Origin: Marivibrio sp040218065
GTDB taxonomy: Bacteria; Pseudomonadota; Alphaproteobacteria; UBA8366; Aestuariispiraceae
NCBI RefSeq assembly: GCF_040218065.1
Contig: NZ_JAVJQE010000007.1
Coordinates: 1 to 64,000 of the forward strand
Direction of reading: 5' to 3'
Length of the DNA stretch: 64,000 bases
Positions 43,332 through 54,540 of this stretch are shown here, piece by piece (position 1 is the stretch's first letter; each line of letters begins with the position of its first letter). A program made the position numbers and the translations under genes. The notes beneath the pieces are model-generated. The model was not told where the DNA came from. It did not search any database and saw only the letters and a program-made list of their open reading frames with translations.

Positions 43332-45236
43332 ATGGCCGCCGACAAGGACGCGCCGATCGAGGACTTCAAGCGCGCGAACGCCGCCTGCTTTCGCGCCGTT
43401 TCGGGCAAGCCCGAGCTTGAGGTGACCTACGGCTCCGAGCCCGCCCACATGGCGGGCGAGCGCGCGCGCCTGCCTTTCCCCGCCAAGATGCTGCCGGCCG
43501 AGGAGGTCTCGCGCACCCGCGGCGAGGCCGATGCGCTGGCGCTGCGCCTGCGCCATCACGACGACGCGTTGCACCGTCGCGCCAAGCCCCAGGGCGACGT
43601 CGCGCCGATGCTGTTCGACGCGCTTGAGACCGCGCGGGTCGAAGCCTATGGCGGGCGCAATATGTCGGGTCTGCGCGCCAATCTGGCCGACGCGCTGGAG
43701 GCGCGCTACCGCAAGATGGGCTTCCACCGGATCGAGGAGCGGACGGAATCGGCCCTGCCGGAAGTGGTCCGCCTGCTGGCGCGCGAGAAGATGTCGGGCG
43801 AGCCGCCGCCGCCATCGGCCGCCCGCGTGGTCGAGCTGTGGCGGCCCTATCTGGAGGACCGCATCGCCGAGGCGCTGACGCGCCTGAAGCCGGCGATGGG
43901 CGACCAGCAGGCCTACGCCGACGCCGCGCGCGACCTGATCCGCGAAATGGACGTCGATCTCGGCGAGGAGGAGCCGCAGGAGCCCGAGGGCGAAAGCGAG
44001 CAGGAGGAAGAGCAGGAGGACGAGGACAACCAGGCCCGCGGCCAGACCGAGGAAGAGGGCGGCGACGAGCAGGAGGGCGAGACCGAAGGCTCCGCCGACA
44101 GCGCCTCCGGCGAGGGCGAGGAGGAAAGCGACGGCGAGATGATGGACGAGGATCTCGCCGGCGAAATGATGCAGGCTCCCGGCGCGGACGAGCCCGGCGA
44201 CAGCGGCAAGCGTTGGCGCCCGGAGCACGATCTCTCCAACCTGCCGAAGGAGAAGTTCTACCGCGCCTTCACCGAAGGCTATGACGAGATCGTCGCCGCC
44301 GAAGAGCTCTGCGACGCGGAGGAGCTCGGCCGGCTGCGCAGCATGCTGGACCAGCAGCTCTCCCACCTGCAAGGCGTCATCGGGCGCCTCGCCAACCGGC
44401 TGCAGCGCCGCCTGATGGCGCAGCAGCAGCGCTCCTGGCATTTCGATCTGGAGGAAGGGGTCTTGGACACCGGGCGCTTGAGCCGCGTCGTCACCAACCC
44501 CTCGCACCCGCTCTCTTTCAAGCAGGAGAGCGAGACCGAATTCCGCGACACGGTGGTGACGCTCCTGATCGACAATTCCGGCTCGATGCGCGGTCGGCCG
44601 ATCTCGATCGCCGCCATGTCGGCCGACATCCTGGCCCGTACGCTGGAGCGCTGCGGCGTGAAGGTCGAGATTCTGGGCTTCACCACCCGCGCCTGGAAGG
44701 GCGGGCAGAGCCGCGAGGCCTGGATCGCCGACGGCAAGCCCGCCAATCCGGGCCGCCTCAACGATCTGCGCCACATCGTCTACAAGCCGGCGGAGCTGCC
44801 CTATCGCCGGGCGCGCAAGAATCTCGGCCTGATGCTGCGCGAAGGACTCCTCAAAGAGAACATCGACGGCGAGGCGCTGATGTGGGCGCACCAGCGCCTG
44901 ATCGGCCGGCCGGAGGAACGCCGCATCCTGATGGTGATCTCCGACGGCGCGCCGGTCGACGACAGCACGCTCTCGGTCAATCCGGGCAACTATCTGGAGC
45001 GCCACCTGCGCGACGTGATCGAGTATATCGAAAGCAAGAGCCCGGTCGAACTCGTCGCCATCGGCATCGGCCACGACGTCACCCGCTACTACCGCCGGGC
45101 CGTCACGCTGGTCGACGCCGAACAGCTCGGCGGCACAATGATGGAGCAGCTCGCCGACCTGTTCGAAAACGAAGCCGACCTCCCCCGCGGCCGCCGCAAA
45201 AAGCCCAAGCTGGAGCCGGTGCGCGCGCGGCGGTGA
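43332..45236 (+). CDS. cobT: Cobaltochelatase subunit CobT
   Basis: 634 aa, full length. An N-terminal helical domain is followed by a long acidic linker (about 215-300, rich in Glu, Asp and Gly) and a C-terminal von Willebrand A domain with the MIDAS motif DNSGSMRGRP. It partners CobS, as MgD partners MgI in magnesium chelatase. No cobalamin riboswitch was seen upstream of cobS. Confidence 0.95.
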   Translation: MAADKDAPIEDFKRANAACFRAVSGKPELEVTYGSEPAHMAGERARLPFPAKMLPAEEVSRTRGEADALALRLRHHDDALHRRAKPQGDVAPMLFDALETARVEAYGGRNMSGLRANLADALEARYRKMGFHRIEERTESALPEVVRLLAREKMSGEPPPPSAARVVELWRPYLEDRIAEALTRLKPAMGDQQAYADAARDLIREMDVDLGEEEPQEPEGESEQEEEQEDEDNQARGQTEEEGGDEQEGETEGSADSASGEGEEESDGEMMDEDLAGEMMQAPGADEPGDSGKRWRPEHDLSNLPKEKFYRAFTEGYDEIVAAEELCDAEELGRLRSMLDQQLSHLQGVIGRLANRLQRRLMAQQQRSWHFDLEEGVLDTGRLSRVVTNPSHPLSFKQESETEFRDTVVTLLIDNSGSMRGRPISIAAMSADILARTLERCGVKVEILGFTTRAWKGGQSREAWIADGKPANPGRLNDLRHIVYKPAELPYRRARKNLGLMLREGLLKENIDGEALMWAHQRLIGRPEERRILMVISDGAPVDDSTLSVNPGNYLERHLRDVIEYIESKSPVELVAIGIGHDVTRYYRRAVTLVDAEQLGGTMMEQLADLFENEADLPRGRRKKPKLEPVRARR

Positions 45237-45503
45237 GGGCGCCACTAAGCTCGCCCTCCAAACGCCTATCCCCCGCGAAAGCAGGGGGCCATTCCTGGGG
45301 CCGCCCCTCACGCGCCCGCCGACTGCGGGGCGGGGGTTTTTGGCGTAAGCGCCGCGCCGCGTCCGTCGTCACGGCCGCAAGAGCCGGGACAACGGGAGTT
45401 CCAGCGAGGCGGCGTCACCGGTTGGCCCGGCTCAAGGCCGGGCCGACAGATTTAATTCCGGGATTCTAGGAAAGACGAGGTGTGGGCGGACTCTGGCTCG
45501 CCG
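45237..45503. repeat. Intergenic region with palindromic repeat-like hairpins
   Basis: Between convergent cobT and the ABC ATPase gene lies a segment with several inverted repeats. These include CCCC-GCGAAAGCA-GGGG near 45270-45287 and the 8-bp stem GGCCCGGC-TCAAG-GCCGGGCC at 45424-45444. CGGGGCGGGGGTTTTTGG near 45330 could act as a weak terminator. The CCCGCGAAAGCGGG-like core is reminiscent of dispersed palindromic elements of GC-rich proteobacteria. Other copies were not recognised in this window. Confidence 0.45.
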
Positions 45504-47153
<1,650 letters not shown>

Positions 47154-47163
47154 CCGTTCAGTC

Positions 47164-48255
47164 CTACACCATCGTCTTGCGGGGGTCGAACGCGTCGCGC
47201 GCCGCCTCGCCGATGAAGATCAGCAGGGTCAGCAACCCGCCGATCACGAAGAAGCCCGTGAGGCCGAGCCACGGCGCCTGCAAATTCTCCTTGCCCTGCT
47301 TCAACAGCTCGCCCAGCGAGGCCGAGCCCGGCGGCAACCCGAAGCCGATGAAGTCTAGCGCGGTCAGCGTGGTGACGGAGCCGGTCGCGATGAAGGGCAG
47401 GAAGGTGACGGTCGCCACCATCGCGTTGGGCAGCACGTGGCGGCGCATGATGGTGGCGTCGGAGACGCCCAGGCCCTTGGCCGCCCGAACGTAGTCGAAA
47501 TTGCGCGCGCGCAGCGTCTCTGCGCGCACCAGCCCGACCAGCGTCGGCCAGCTGAACAGCAGCATCAGCCCCAAGAGCCACCAGAAATTCGGCTGCACGA
47601 TCGAGGCGAGGATGATCAGCATGAACAGCTCCGGCAGGCCGTTCCACACTTCGATCGCGCGTTGGCCGACCAGGTCGGTCAGGCCCCCGAAATAGCCTTG
47701 CATCAGCCCGATCATCACGCCGATGGCGGAGCTGGCGAGCGTCAGGGCGAGCCCGAACAGCACCGAGATGCGAAAGCCGTAGATCGTCCGCGCGACGACG
47801 TCGCGGGCCTGGTCGTCGGTGCCGAGCCAATGGGTCGCGTCAGGCGGCGTGGGCGCGGGGGCGGTCAGGTCGTAGGCCGGATTGCGGTAGTCGTACGGGA
47901 TCAGCGGCCAAACCATCCAGCCTTTCTCGCGGATGAGCTCCTGCACGGCCGGATCGGTGTAGACGGCCTCGGTCTCGAAGAAGCCGCCGTATTCGGTCTC
48001 CGGCACGCTTTCGACGACCGGGAAGTACCAGCCCCCGTCATAGTGCACGAGCAGCGGCTTGTCGTTGGCGATGAACTCCGCGAACAGCGACAGGACGAAC
48101 AGGATCACGAAGATCCAAAGGCTCCAATAGCCGCGCCTATTCTTCTTGAAGCGCTCGATCCGCTTGGCGGTCAGCGGCGTGATCGCGAGGCCGAGGAACC
48201 GGTGCTGATGGCGTTTCGGCGGGGCGGCGATCTTGGGCGCGGGGTTCAGCATCAA
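47164..48255 (-). CDS. yejE: Peptide ABC transporter permease (YejE-like)
   Basis: 363 aa. OppC-type permease with a soluble N-terminal extension (about 1-40), a first helix (about 45-65), a periplasmic segment of about 100 residues containing GTDDQARDV, then five helices. The EAA loop lies in ARNFDYVRAAKGLGVSD. Its ATG immediately follows the yejB stop. The large periplasmic loop distinguishes YejE from DppC. Confidence 0.92.
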   Translation of the reverse strand: MMLNPAPKIAAPPKRHQHRFLGLAITPLTAKRIERFKKNRRGYWSLWIFVILFVLSLFAEFIANDKPLLVHYDGGWYFPVVESVPETEYGGFFETEAVYTDPAVQELIREKGWMVWPLIPYDYRNPAYDLTAPAPTPPDATHWLGTDDQARDVVARTIYGFRISVLFGLALTLASSAIGVMIGLMQGYFGGLTDLVGQRAIEVWNGLPELFMLIILASIVQPNFWWLLGLMLLFSWPTLVGLVRAETLRARNFDYVRAAKGLGVSDATIMRRHVLPNAMVATVTFLPFIATGSVTTLTALDFIGFGLPPGSASLGELLKQGKENLQAPWLGLTGFFVIGGLLTLLIFIGEAARDAFDPRKTMV

Positions 48256-49365
48256 TCAGCCCTCCCGCCGTTCGAAATCGATGCGCGGGTCGACCAGCGT
48301 GTAGGTGATGTCGCTCACGAGATTGAGCAGCAGACCGATCAGCGTGAAGATGTAGAGCGTCCCGAACATCACCGGATAATCCCGGTTGAGCGCCGCCTCG
48401 AAGCCGAGCAAGCCGAGACCGTCGAGGGAGAAGATGACCTCGATCAGCAGCGCGCCGGTGAACAGGATGCGGATGAAGGCGCTGGGAAAGCCGGCGATCA
48501 CGATCAGCATCGCGTTGCGAAAGACGTGGCCGTAGAGCACGCGCCCCTCCTCCAGCCCCTTGGCGCGGGCCGTGACGACGTACTGCTTGTTGATCTCCTC
48601 CAGGAAGCTGTTCTTGGTCAGCATGGTGAGCGCGGTGAACATGCTGACGGCCATGGCCAGCAACGGCAGCGCCAGATGCCAGAAATAGTCGACGATCTTC
48701 ATCGGCCAGCTCAAGCTCTCCCAATCGTCCGAGACGAGCCCGCGCAACGGAAACCAGTCGAGATAGCTGCCGCCGGCGAAGACCACGATCAACAGCACGG
48801 CGAACAGAAAGTTCGGGATGGCGTAGCCGACGATCAGCACGCCCGAGGTCCAGACGTCGAACGGCTCGCCGTCGCGCACCGCCTTGCGGATGCCGAGCGG
48901 AATCGAGATCAGATAGGTCAGCAAGGTCGTCCACAGGCCGAGCGAGATGGAGACCGGCATCTTGTCGACCACCAGCTCGATCACGCTGCGGTCCTGGAAA
49001 TAGCTCTCCCCGAAATCGAAGCTGAGATAGTCGCCCAGCATGCTGAAATAGCGGATATGCAGCGGCTGATCGAAGCCGAACTCGCGCTCCAGTTCGGCGA
49101 TGAACTCCGGGTCGAGACCTTGGCTCGCCCGCGTGTCGCCGGAGCCCGACGAGCGCTCGCCGGCCCCGCTTTCCGCCCCGCCCCCGAAGTCGGAGGCCTG
49201 GCCGGAGACGCGGCTGAGCGCGCCCGCCGCCTCGCCCTTCAGATCGGCGATCAGACGGTCGATCGGCCCGCCGGGCGCGGCCTGGATGATGATGAAGTTG
49301 ATGGTGAGGATCGCCAGCAGCGTCGGGACGATCAGGAGCAGACGCCGCACCACATAGGCCAACAT
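48256..49365 (-). CDS. yejB: Peptide ABC transporter permease (YejB-like)
   Basis: 369 aa. OppB-type permease: the first helix (about 5-28) carries the TINFIIIQAAPGGP motif, a loop of about 100 residues follows, then five helices, with the EAA loop ARAKGLEEGRVLYGHVFRNA. The Gly/Ser-rich loop (about 55-85) is longer than in DppB, as in YejB. Second gene of the yejABEF operon, 66 bp after yejA. Confidence 0.92.
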   Translation of the reverse strand: MLAYVVRRLLLIVPTLLAILTINFIIIQAAPGGPIDRLIADLKGEAAGALSRVSGQASDFGGGAESGAGERSSGSGDTRASQGLDPEFIAELEREFGFDQPLHIRYFSMLGDYLSFDFGESYFQDRSVIELVVDKMPVSISLGLWTTLLTYLISIPLGIRKAVRDGEPFDVWTSGVLIVGYAIPNFLFAVLLIVVFAGGSYLDWFPLRGLVSDDWESLSWPMKIVDYFWHLALPLLAMAVSMFTALTMLTKNSFLEEINKQYVVTARAKGLEEGRVLYGHVFRNAMLIVIAGFPSAFIRILFTGALLIEVIFSLDGLGLLGFEAALNRDYPVMFGTLYIFTLIGLLLNLVSDITYTLVDPRIDFERREG

Positions 49366-49430
49366 GTTGGGCTGTCGCCTCCCGCCTCGCCTTCAGCCTA
49401 TGCGCGCGCGATCCAGGGGATCGGCGGCGC

Positions 49431-51281
49431 TCACCCGCCCTTCTGCAGGGCCGCGTCCTTCTCCGGATCGACCCACCAGGCGTCGGTGGTGACGCCGTTC
49501 ATCGGGATCACCTCCGGCATGCCGAACCGATCCCAATAAGCCAGCCGATCGACCTCGATATGGTACATCGGGATCAAATAGTGCCCCCACAGCAGCGCCC
49601 GGTCGAGCGCGCGCGTGCGCGCCACCAGCGTCTCCCGGTCGGGAGAGGCGATCAGCTGCTCGATCAACCGATCGATCGCAGGATCCTGAACGCCGATGGT
49701 GTTGCGGCTGCCGGGCCGCTCCGCCGCTTCGGAGCCCCAGAACTCCCGTTGTTCGTTGCCGGGACTGTGGGATTGGCCCCAGACCTCGACGGTGACGTCG
49801 AAATCGAAGGAATCCATGCGGTTCTGATATTGCGCGTCGTCCACGACGCGGATCTCCACCTGCCCGCCGAGCCGTTCCACCGCACGCTCCAGCGCCTGAG
49901 TGTGGCCGACGAAGAGCTCGGAGTTCAGCAGCACCTCGAACTCGAACGGCGCGCCGGTCTGCGCGTGGACCAGTTCGCGGTCGCGGATCTCCCAACCGGC
50001 CTCCTGCAGCAGGCCGAGCGCGGCGCGCAACTGGTCGCGATTGTTTCCGGAGCCGTCGGTCGACGGCGGCTCGTAATCCTGGGTGAAAACCCGCTCGGGC
50101 AGTTGGTCGCGCAGCGGCTCCAGCACCGCCATCTCCATAGGTCCGGGCGTCCCGGTCGCCTCCAACTCCGAATTGTCGAAGTAGCTGTCGGTGCGCACAT
50201 AGGCGTCGTACATCAGGTTCTTATTGACCCACTCGAAGTCCCAAAGATAGGTCAACGCCTCTCGAACCGACGGATCCTGGAACAAAGGCCGGCGCAAATT
50301 GAAGATGTAGCCCTGCATGGGCGAGACGCGCTCATGCTCGAATTCGCGCGTGATGAGATCGCCGCGCTCGACCGCCGGCACATCGTAGGCCGTCGCCCAC
50401 AGGCGCGCTGAATTCTCCGCCCGGATGTCGATATTACCGGCTTTTAGCGCCTCCAGGGCCACGATCGGATCGCGGAAATACTGGATGTCCAGGCGCTCGA
50501 AATTGTCGAGCCCGCGATTGACCGGCAGATCCGCGCCCCAATAGGCCTCGACGCGCTCCAGCGTGATCGCCTTGCCGGCGTCGACCCGGGCGATGCGGTA
50601 GGGGCCGGAGCCGACCGGCGGCTCCAAGGTCGTCGCCGAAAAGTCGCGCTCGGCCCAGTAATGCTTCGGCAGCGCCGGCACCTGGCCGAGGATCAGCGGC
50701 ATTTCCTGGTTGAGGCCGGGAGCGAGCCGGAACTGCACCGTCAGCGGGTCGAGCGCCTCGACCTCCTCGACCGAGCCGTAATAGTAGCGGTAGAAGGGCC
50801 GCCCCTTCTCCTTCAACGTCTCGAAGCTCCAAACCACGTCGTCGGCGCGGACCGGCTCGCCGTCGTGGAAGCGCGCCTCTTCGCGCAGACCGAAGGTGAT
50901 GGTGCGCCCGTCTTCCGAGACGGCGAGCCATTCGGCCAGCAGGCCGTACTCGCTGCTCGGCTCGTCGCGCGCGCTCTTCATCAAGGTGTCGTAGATCGAG
51001 CCGGAGCCCGACGCCGGCGTCCCTTTGATGATGAAGGGGTTGAGGCTGTCGAAGGTGCCGATCGCCAGCTGCGTCACCGTCCCGCCCTTCGGCGCGTTCG
51101 GATTCACGTAATCAAAATGGGTGAAGTCGGACCCGTACTTCAGATCGCCGTGGATGGCGAAGCCGTGGCTTTTTTCGCCGGGAACGGCGTCTTGAGCGAG
51201 GGCGGGCGCCCCGAAGCTTGCGGCGGCGAAGGCCCCCACAGTCAAGCAGGCGGCCCAGAAGGCGGCGCGGCGCGGCGTCAT
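49431..51281 (-). CDS. yejA: Peptide ABC transporter substrate-binding protein (YejA-like)
   Basis: 616 aa. Residues 1-29 are a signal peptide (AAFWAACLTVGAFAAASF...ALAQ). The mature part is an SBP family 5 protein with DLKYGSDFTHFDYVNPNAPKGG-type start typical of YejA, delivering peptides to YejBE. The ATG at 51281 is preceded by GGGAG and preferred over one at 51293. It heads the operon. The upstream gap to hisN is about 122 bp. Confidence 0.92.
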   Translation of the reverse strand: MTPRRAAFWAACLTVGAFAAASFGAPALAQDAVPGEKSHGFAIHGDLKYGSDFTHFDYVNPNAPKGGTVTQLAIGTFDSLNPFIIKGTPASGSGSIYDTLMKSARDEPSSEYGLLAEWLAVSEDGRTITFGLREEARFHDGEPVRADDVVWSFETLKEKGRPFYRYYYGSVEEVEALDPLTVQFRLAPGLNQEMPLILGQVPALPKHYWAERDFSATTLEPPVGSGPYRIARVDAGKAITLERVEAYWGADLPVNRGLDNFERLDIQYFRDPIVALEALKAGNIDIRAENSARLWATAYDVPAVERGDLITREFEHERVSPMQGYIFNLRRPLFQDPSVREALTYLWDFEWVNKNLMYDAYVRTDSYFDNSELEATGTPGPMEMAVLEPLRDQLPERVFTQDYEPPSTDGSGNNRDQLRAALGLLQEAGWEIRDRELVHAQTGAPFEFEVLLNSELFVGHTQALERAVERLGGQVEIRVVDDAQYQNRMDSFDFDVTVEVWGQSHSPGNEQREFWGSEAAERPGSRNTIGVQDPAIDRLIEQLIASPDRETLVARTRALDRALLWGHYLIPMYHIEVDRLAYWDRFGMPEVIPMNGVTTDAWWVDPEKDAALQKGG

Positions 51282-51403
51282 CGCGACTCCCATCCTGACA
51301 ATCCCGTTCGGGCCGCCTCTTCGGCTTTCCGCGGGCGGCGTTCCAGAAAGCGTGCGAACAAGATGGGCGCTGGACGGCGCAGACTCAAGAGCCGCCCGCC
51401 GGC

Positions 51404-52240
51404 TCAGCCGTGAGTCAGCAGCCCCCGGGCCGCGACGTTGAGAGCCGGCGTCGCCGCCGCGACCACCGAGCCGTCGGACGCGATGGACAGAGGCGCGCCG
51501 GTCCAGTCGCTGACGGCTCCGCCCGCCCCCTCGATCACCGGTGCGATCGCGCAGAAATCGTAAGGCTGCAGATTGGTCTCCACCACCAGCTCGGCCCAGC
51601 CCGCCGCCACCAGACCGTAGGCGTAGCAGTCGATCCCATAGCGCGTGCGCCTGACCGACCCGGCAAGCTGGGCGAACGGCGCCTCCAGCCCGCGCGCGGC
51701 GAACATGTCCGGATGGGTTGAAAACAGCGTCGCTTCCGCCGGATCCTCGCAGCCGCTGGTCGCGACCGGCTCATTCTGAAAGGTGGTCGTGCGTCCGGCG
51801 GCGCCCAGCCAGCGCTCCTCCAGGATCGGCTGATCGATCACCCCGACGACGGGACGCCCGTTCCGACAAGCCGCGATCAGCGTGCCGAAAAGCGGGACGC
51901 CCGAGATGAAGGACTGCGTGCCGTCAATCGGGTCGAGGACCCAGACGACCTCCGCGTCGGTCCGGACTTGGCCGTACTCTTCGCCGTAGATCCCGTGATC
52001 GGGGAAGACCGCCTCGATCTCCTCGCGCATCGCCGCCTCGATCGCGCGGTCGGCGATCGTCACCGGGCTTTCGTCGGCCTTGGCGATGATCTCCAGCGGC
52101 TGGCGGAAATGACGCCTGGCGATCGGCCGGGCGATGTCGGCCAGCCGACAGGCCAGATCGATCCAATCCTGGGGGGCCGGCTCCAGCGTCGTGAAGTCGG
52201 CGGCGGCGGCCGCGTCCGGTGAGTCGGGGGCGTCGGTCAT
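51404..52240 (-). CDS. hisN: Histidinol-phosphatase, inositol-monophosphatase type (HisN)
   Basis: 278 aa. The IMPase fold metal motif is DPIDGTQSF, with an upstream EEYG and a later EGAGG segment. YDFCAIAPVIEGAGG is typical of the HisN clade, which dephosphorylates histidinol phosphate in actinobacteria and alphaproteobacteria. An inositol-phosphate phosphatase cannot be excluded. No other his gene is present. It lies between yejA and the cytochrome gene on the same strand. Confidence 0.82.
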   Translation of the reverse strand: MTDAPDSPDAAAAADFTTLEPAPQDWIDLACRLADIARPIARRHFRQPLEIIAKADESPVTIADRAIEAAMREEIEAVFPDHGIYGEEYGQVRTDAEVVWVLDPIDGTQSFISGVPLFGTLIAACRNGRPVVGVIDQPILEERWLGAAGRTTTFQNEPVATSGCEDPAEATLFSTHPDMFAARGLEAPFAQLAGSVRRTRYGIDCYAYGLVAAGWAELVVETNLQPYDFCAIAPVIEGAGGAVSDWTGAPLSIASDGSVVAAATPALNVAARGLLTHG

Positions 52241-52275
52241 GAGCGTCGGTGTCTTTCGCTGAGCCTCGAAACGAA

Positions 52276-52308
52276 ACGGGCGAAGCGGCGTCGGCCGGCT
52301 TCGCCCGT
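52276..52308 (-). terminator. Hairpin terminator after the cytochrome c gene
   Basis: An 11-bp perfect stem (ACGGGCGAAGC/GCTTCGCCCGT) encloses an 11-base loop. On the minus strand it is followed by a short T-containing run (TTTCGTTTCG). It lies 27 bp after the stop of the cytochrome gene and before hisN. Confidence 0.6.
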
Positions 52309-52334
52309 CAAAACCCGTGTCGGGCGGTTCGCCC

Positions 52335-52892
52335 TCACTCCTCCGGCAGCGGCGGAGGGCTGTCCGTCATGGTGCGCATATAGGCGATCAGATCAGCCCG
52401 GTCCTCGGTGTCCTTGAGGCCGTTGTAAGACATCTTGGTGCCCGGCGCCCACTCCTTGGGGGCGTAGAGGAACGCGTTCATCTTCTCGTAGTCCCACTGC
52501 CCCTCCTTGTCGGAGAGCGCGGAGGAATAGCTGAAGCCCTCGTGCGCCGCGATCTGCATGTTGAGAGTGTTCCACAGATTCGGCCCGACCTTGTTGGCCC
52601 CGCCCTGCTCGAAGCTGTGGCAGCCCGCGCACTTGCGCGCGACCTTCTCGCCCGCCGAGGGGTCGGCGGACGCCAGCAGCGGGAGGATCGGCTCGGGGCC
52701 TGCGGGCTCCTCCGGCGCGGCGTCGGCGCTGGACGCGGTCTGCGTCTCGCCGGTGGCGATGGTGAAAATCTGCTCTTCCGGCTGATCGACGGTGTAGAGC
52801 ATGCCGCCGATTTCGCCGACCACCATGACGCCGAGACCCGCCGTCAGCACGGCGCCGGCGATCTTGTTCCAGAAAAGCGCGTCCTTCGCCAT
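52335..52892 (-). CDS. Membrane-anchored cytochrome c (CycM-like)
   Basis: 185 aa. An N-terminal uncleaved helix (about 10-32) is followed by a Pro/Ala/Glu linker (about 40-75) and a class I cytochrome c domain with one haem motif, CAGCH, and the Met ligand in GTKMSYNG. This is the CycM/membrane-bound cytochrome c2-like type that carries electrons between bc1 and aa3 oxidase in alphaproteobacteria. The ATG follows AGGTAGGGAACGG. It diverges from kdsB, a common neighbour. Confidence 0.92.
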   Translation of the reverse strand: MAKDALFWNKIAGAVLTAGLGVMVVGEIGGMLYTVDQPEEQIFTIATGETQTASSADAAPEEPAGPEPILPLLASADPSAGEKVARKCAGCHSFEQGGANKVGPNLWNTLNMQIAAHEGFSYSSALSDKEGQWDYEKMNAFLYAPKEWAPGTKMSYNGLKDTEDRADLIAYMRTMTDSPPPLPEE

Positions 52893-53158
52893 CGACCCGT
52901 TCCCTACCTGTCTGCCCGTGACGCCCGCATCGGCCGGCGTCGATGTCTGATGATCCCCCTGCGACCGACCCGGCGCGGCGCCGGCGTCGATCGCTTCGGC
53001 GCGACAATTCGGTTGTCCGCGCGGGTTCGCGGTATATCCTGCCCGCGTCCGTTAATCAATGCCGCCCGCGCCCGCTGCGCAAGGCCTCTCGGAAGGGGCT
53101 TTTGGTCGCAGGGGGCGGCCGCGAGGGCCGGCTTGCGCGCATCGAAGACTGGCGGCCC

Positions 53159-53908
53159 ATGGCTCATTCGCTGTCCCCTATCGTCCTGATACCCGCCCGA
53201 TTGTCGTCCACGCGACTGCCGAACAAAGTGCTGGCCGACATCGCCGGCCTGCCGATGATCGTCCATGTCTGGAAGCGCGCGATGGAGGCCGACGTCGGCC
53301 CCGTGGTGGTCGCCGCGGCCGAACGGGAGACCGCAGAGGCCGTGCGCGCCGCCGGCGGGGAGGCGGTGTTGACCGACCCGGATCTGCCGTCCGGCTCCGA
53401 CCGCATCCACGCCGCGCTGGAGCGCTGCGATCCCGATCGCCGGTTCGATACGGTGGTCAACGTCCAGGGGGATCTTCCGACGCTGGATCCGGCGTTGATT
53501 AGGGCCGCGCTCGCGCCGTTGGAGGCGGATGAGGGGGTCGACATCGCCACCATCGCGGCCGAGATCATACGCGCGGAGGAGCGAGACAATCCCAATGTGG
53601 TGAAGGCCGTCGCGCCGCTGACCGCGGACCGGCGGATCGCCCGGGCGCTCGCCTTCACACGCGCGACCGCGCCTTGGGGCGAGGGGCCGCTGTGGCACCA
53701 CATCGGCCTCTACGCCTACCGACGCGCGGCGCTGGAGCGTTTCGTGGCGTTGCCGCACGGCGTTCTGGAGGCGCGCGAGAAGCTGGAGCAGTTGCGCGCG
53801 CTTGAAGCCGGGATGCGCATTGACGTCGCCGCCGTCGACGCGGCGCCGCTGGGCGTCGACGCGCCGGAGGATCTCGCCCGCGCGCGGGCGCTTCTCGGAC
53901 ATGTTTGA
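53159..53908 (+). CDS. kdsB: 3-deoxy-manno-octulosonate cytidylyltransferase
   Basis: 249 aa, standard length. It activates Kdo as CMP-Kdo for lipid A-Kdo synthesis. IPARLSSTRLPNK, the LTDPDLPSGSDR nucleotide-binding segment and NVQGDLP are present. The start at 53159 begins the conserved domain; the long upstream frame is unlikely. A small inverted repeat GACAA-TTCGG-TTGTC at 53003-53017 and a TATATC box at 53033 lie in the 266-bp gap and may be part of its promoter. Confidence 0.95.
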   Translation: MAHSLSPIVLIPARLSSTRLPNKVLADIAGLPMIVHVWKRAMEADVGPVVVAAAERETAEAVRAAGGEAVLTDPDLPSGSDRIHAALERCDPDRRFDTVVNVQGDLPTLDPALIRAALAPLEADEGVDIATIAAEIIRAEERDNPNVVKAVAPLTADRRIARALAFTRATAPWGEGPLWHHIGLYAYRRAALERFVALPHGVLEAREKLEQLRALEAGMRIDVAAVDAAPLGVDAPEDLARARALLGHV

Positions 53909-53987
53909 GCCGCACGATTGAGGGTTGTCCCCCGCGTGCGAATCGCAGCCTATTTACAGGTCATGTGACGTCTGCGAACCGGTGGGG

Positions 53988-54527
53988 ATGGTCCGCGTGA
54001 GCCAGCGCCGTTTGAAATCGACAGCCGCGACGCGTCGCCTGGTCGTCGGCGCCTCCTTGGCGGCCGCGTTGGCGCTCGGCGCCTGCGCGCCCGGCGCCGG
54101 ATTCGGCGGCGGCGGGCAGGACCGGGCGGCCGCGCAGGGCGGCACGCCGATCGCCTCCCAAGGCGGCGTCGGCGGCCAAGCCCCGCAGGCCGAGATGCCG
54201 CCCGATATGATGAGCCTGCCCTCGCTGCCCGTGCCGCCGGGCGCGGAAGTGCTGCTGGGCGACACCGTCATCATCGGCGACGACGAGACCTGGACCGGTC
54301 AGGTGGTGATGACCACCAGCAACTATTCGCTGGTCCAGGTGGTGGAGTTCATGCGCCGCCAGATGCCCGACTACGGCTGGACGGAGACGGCGATCGTGCG
54401 CTCCAAGCGCACCTCGATCACCTACGTCCGGGACGAGCGCTTCGCGACCGTGCGCATCATGCCGAACCAGTCGGGCGCCGAAATCGACATCGTCGTGGCC
54501 CCGCTGCGCAATCGCTCGCGGGGGTAG
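53988..54527 (+). CDS. Putative outer-membrane lipoprotein of unknown function
   Basis: 179 aa. After a basic N-terminus a hydrophobic stretch ends in the lipobox LALGAC (Cys about 34), so the protein should be lipidated. A Gly/Gln/Ala/Pro-rich linker (about 38-85) leads to a compact domain of about 90 residues with alternating beta and helix (GDTVIIGDDETWTGQVV..., MRRQMPDYGW). It resembles small DUF-type lipoproteins of unknown role. The GTG at 53997 is an alternative start. It follows kdsB by 79 bp and converges with serA. Confidence 0.7.
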   Translation: MVRVSQRRLKSTAATRRLVVGASLAAALALGACAPGAGFGGGGQDRAAAQGGTPIASQGGVGGQAPQAEMPPDMMSLPSLPVPPGAEVLLGDTVIIGDDETWTGQVVMTTSNYSLVQVVEFMRRQMPDYGWTETAIVRSKRTSITYVRDERFATVRIMPNQSGAEIDIVVAPLRNRSRG

Positions 54528-54540
54528 ATCGTCCGCCGCC

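Noticed and set aside
42189..45311. A 1040-codon minus-strand open frame opposite cobS and cobT
   Set aside because: It mirrors the third-position bias of the cobS/cobT genes, has no recognisable domain, and its length follows from the high GC content.
47437..49539. A 700-codon plus-strand open frame opposite yejE and yejB
   Set aside because: Antisense to two clear permease genes; composition dominated by Arg, Asp, Gln and Glu without domain patterns.
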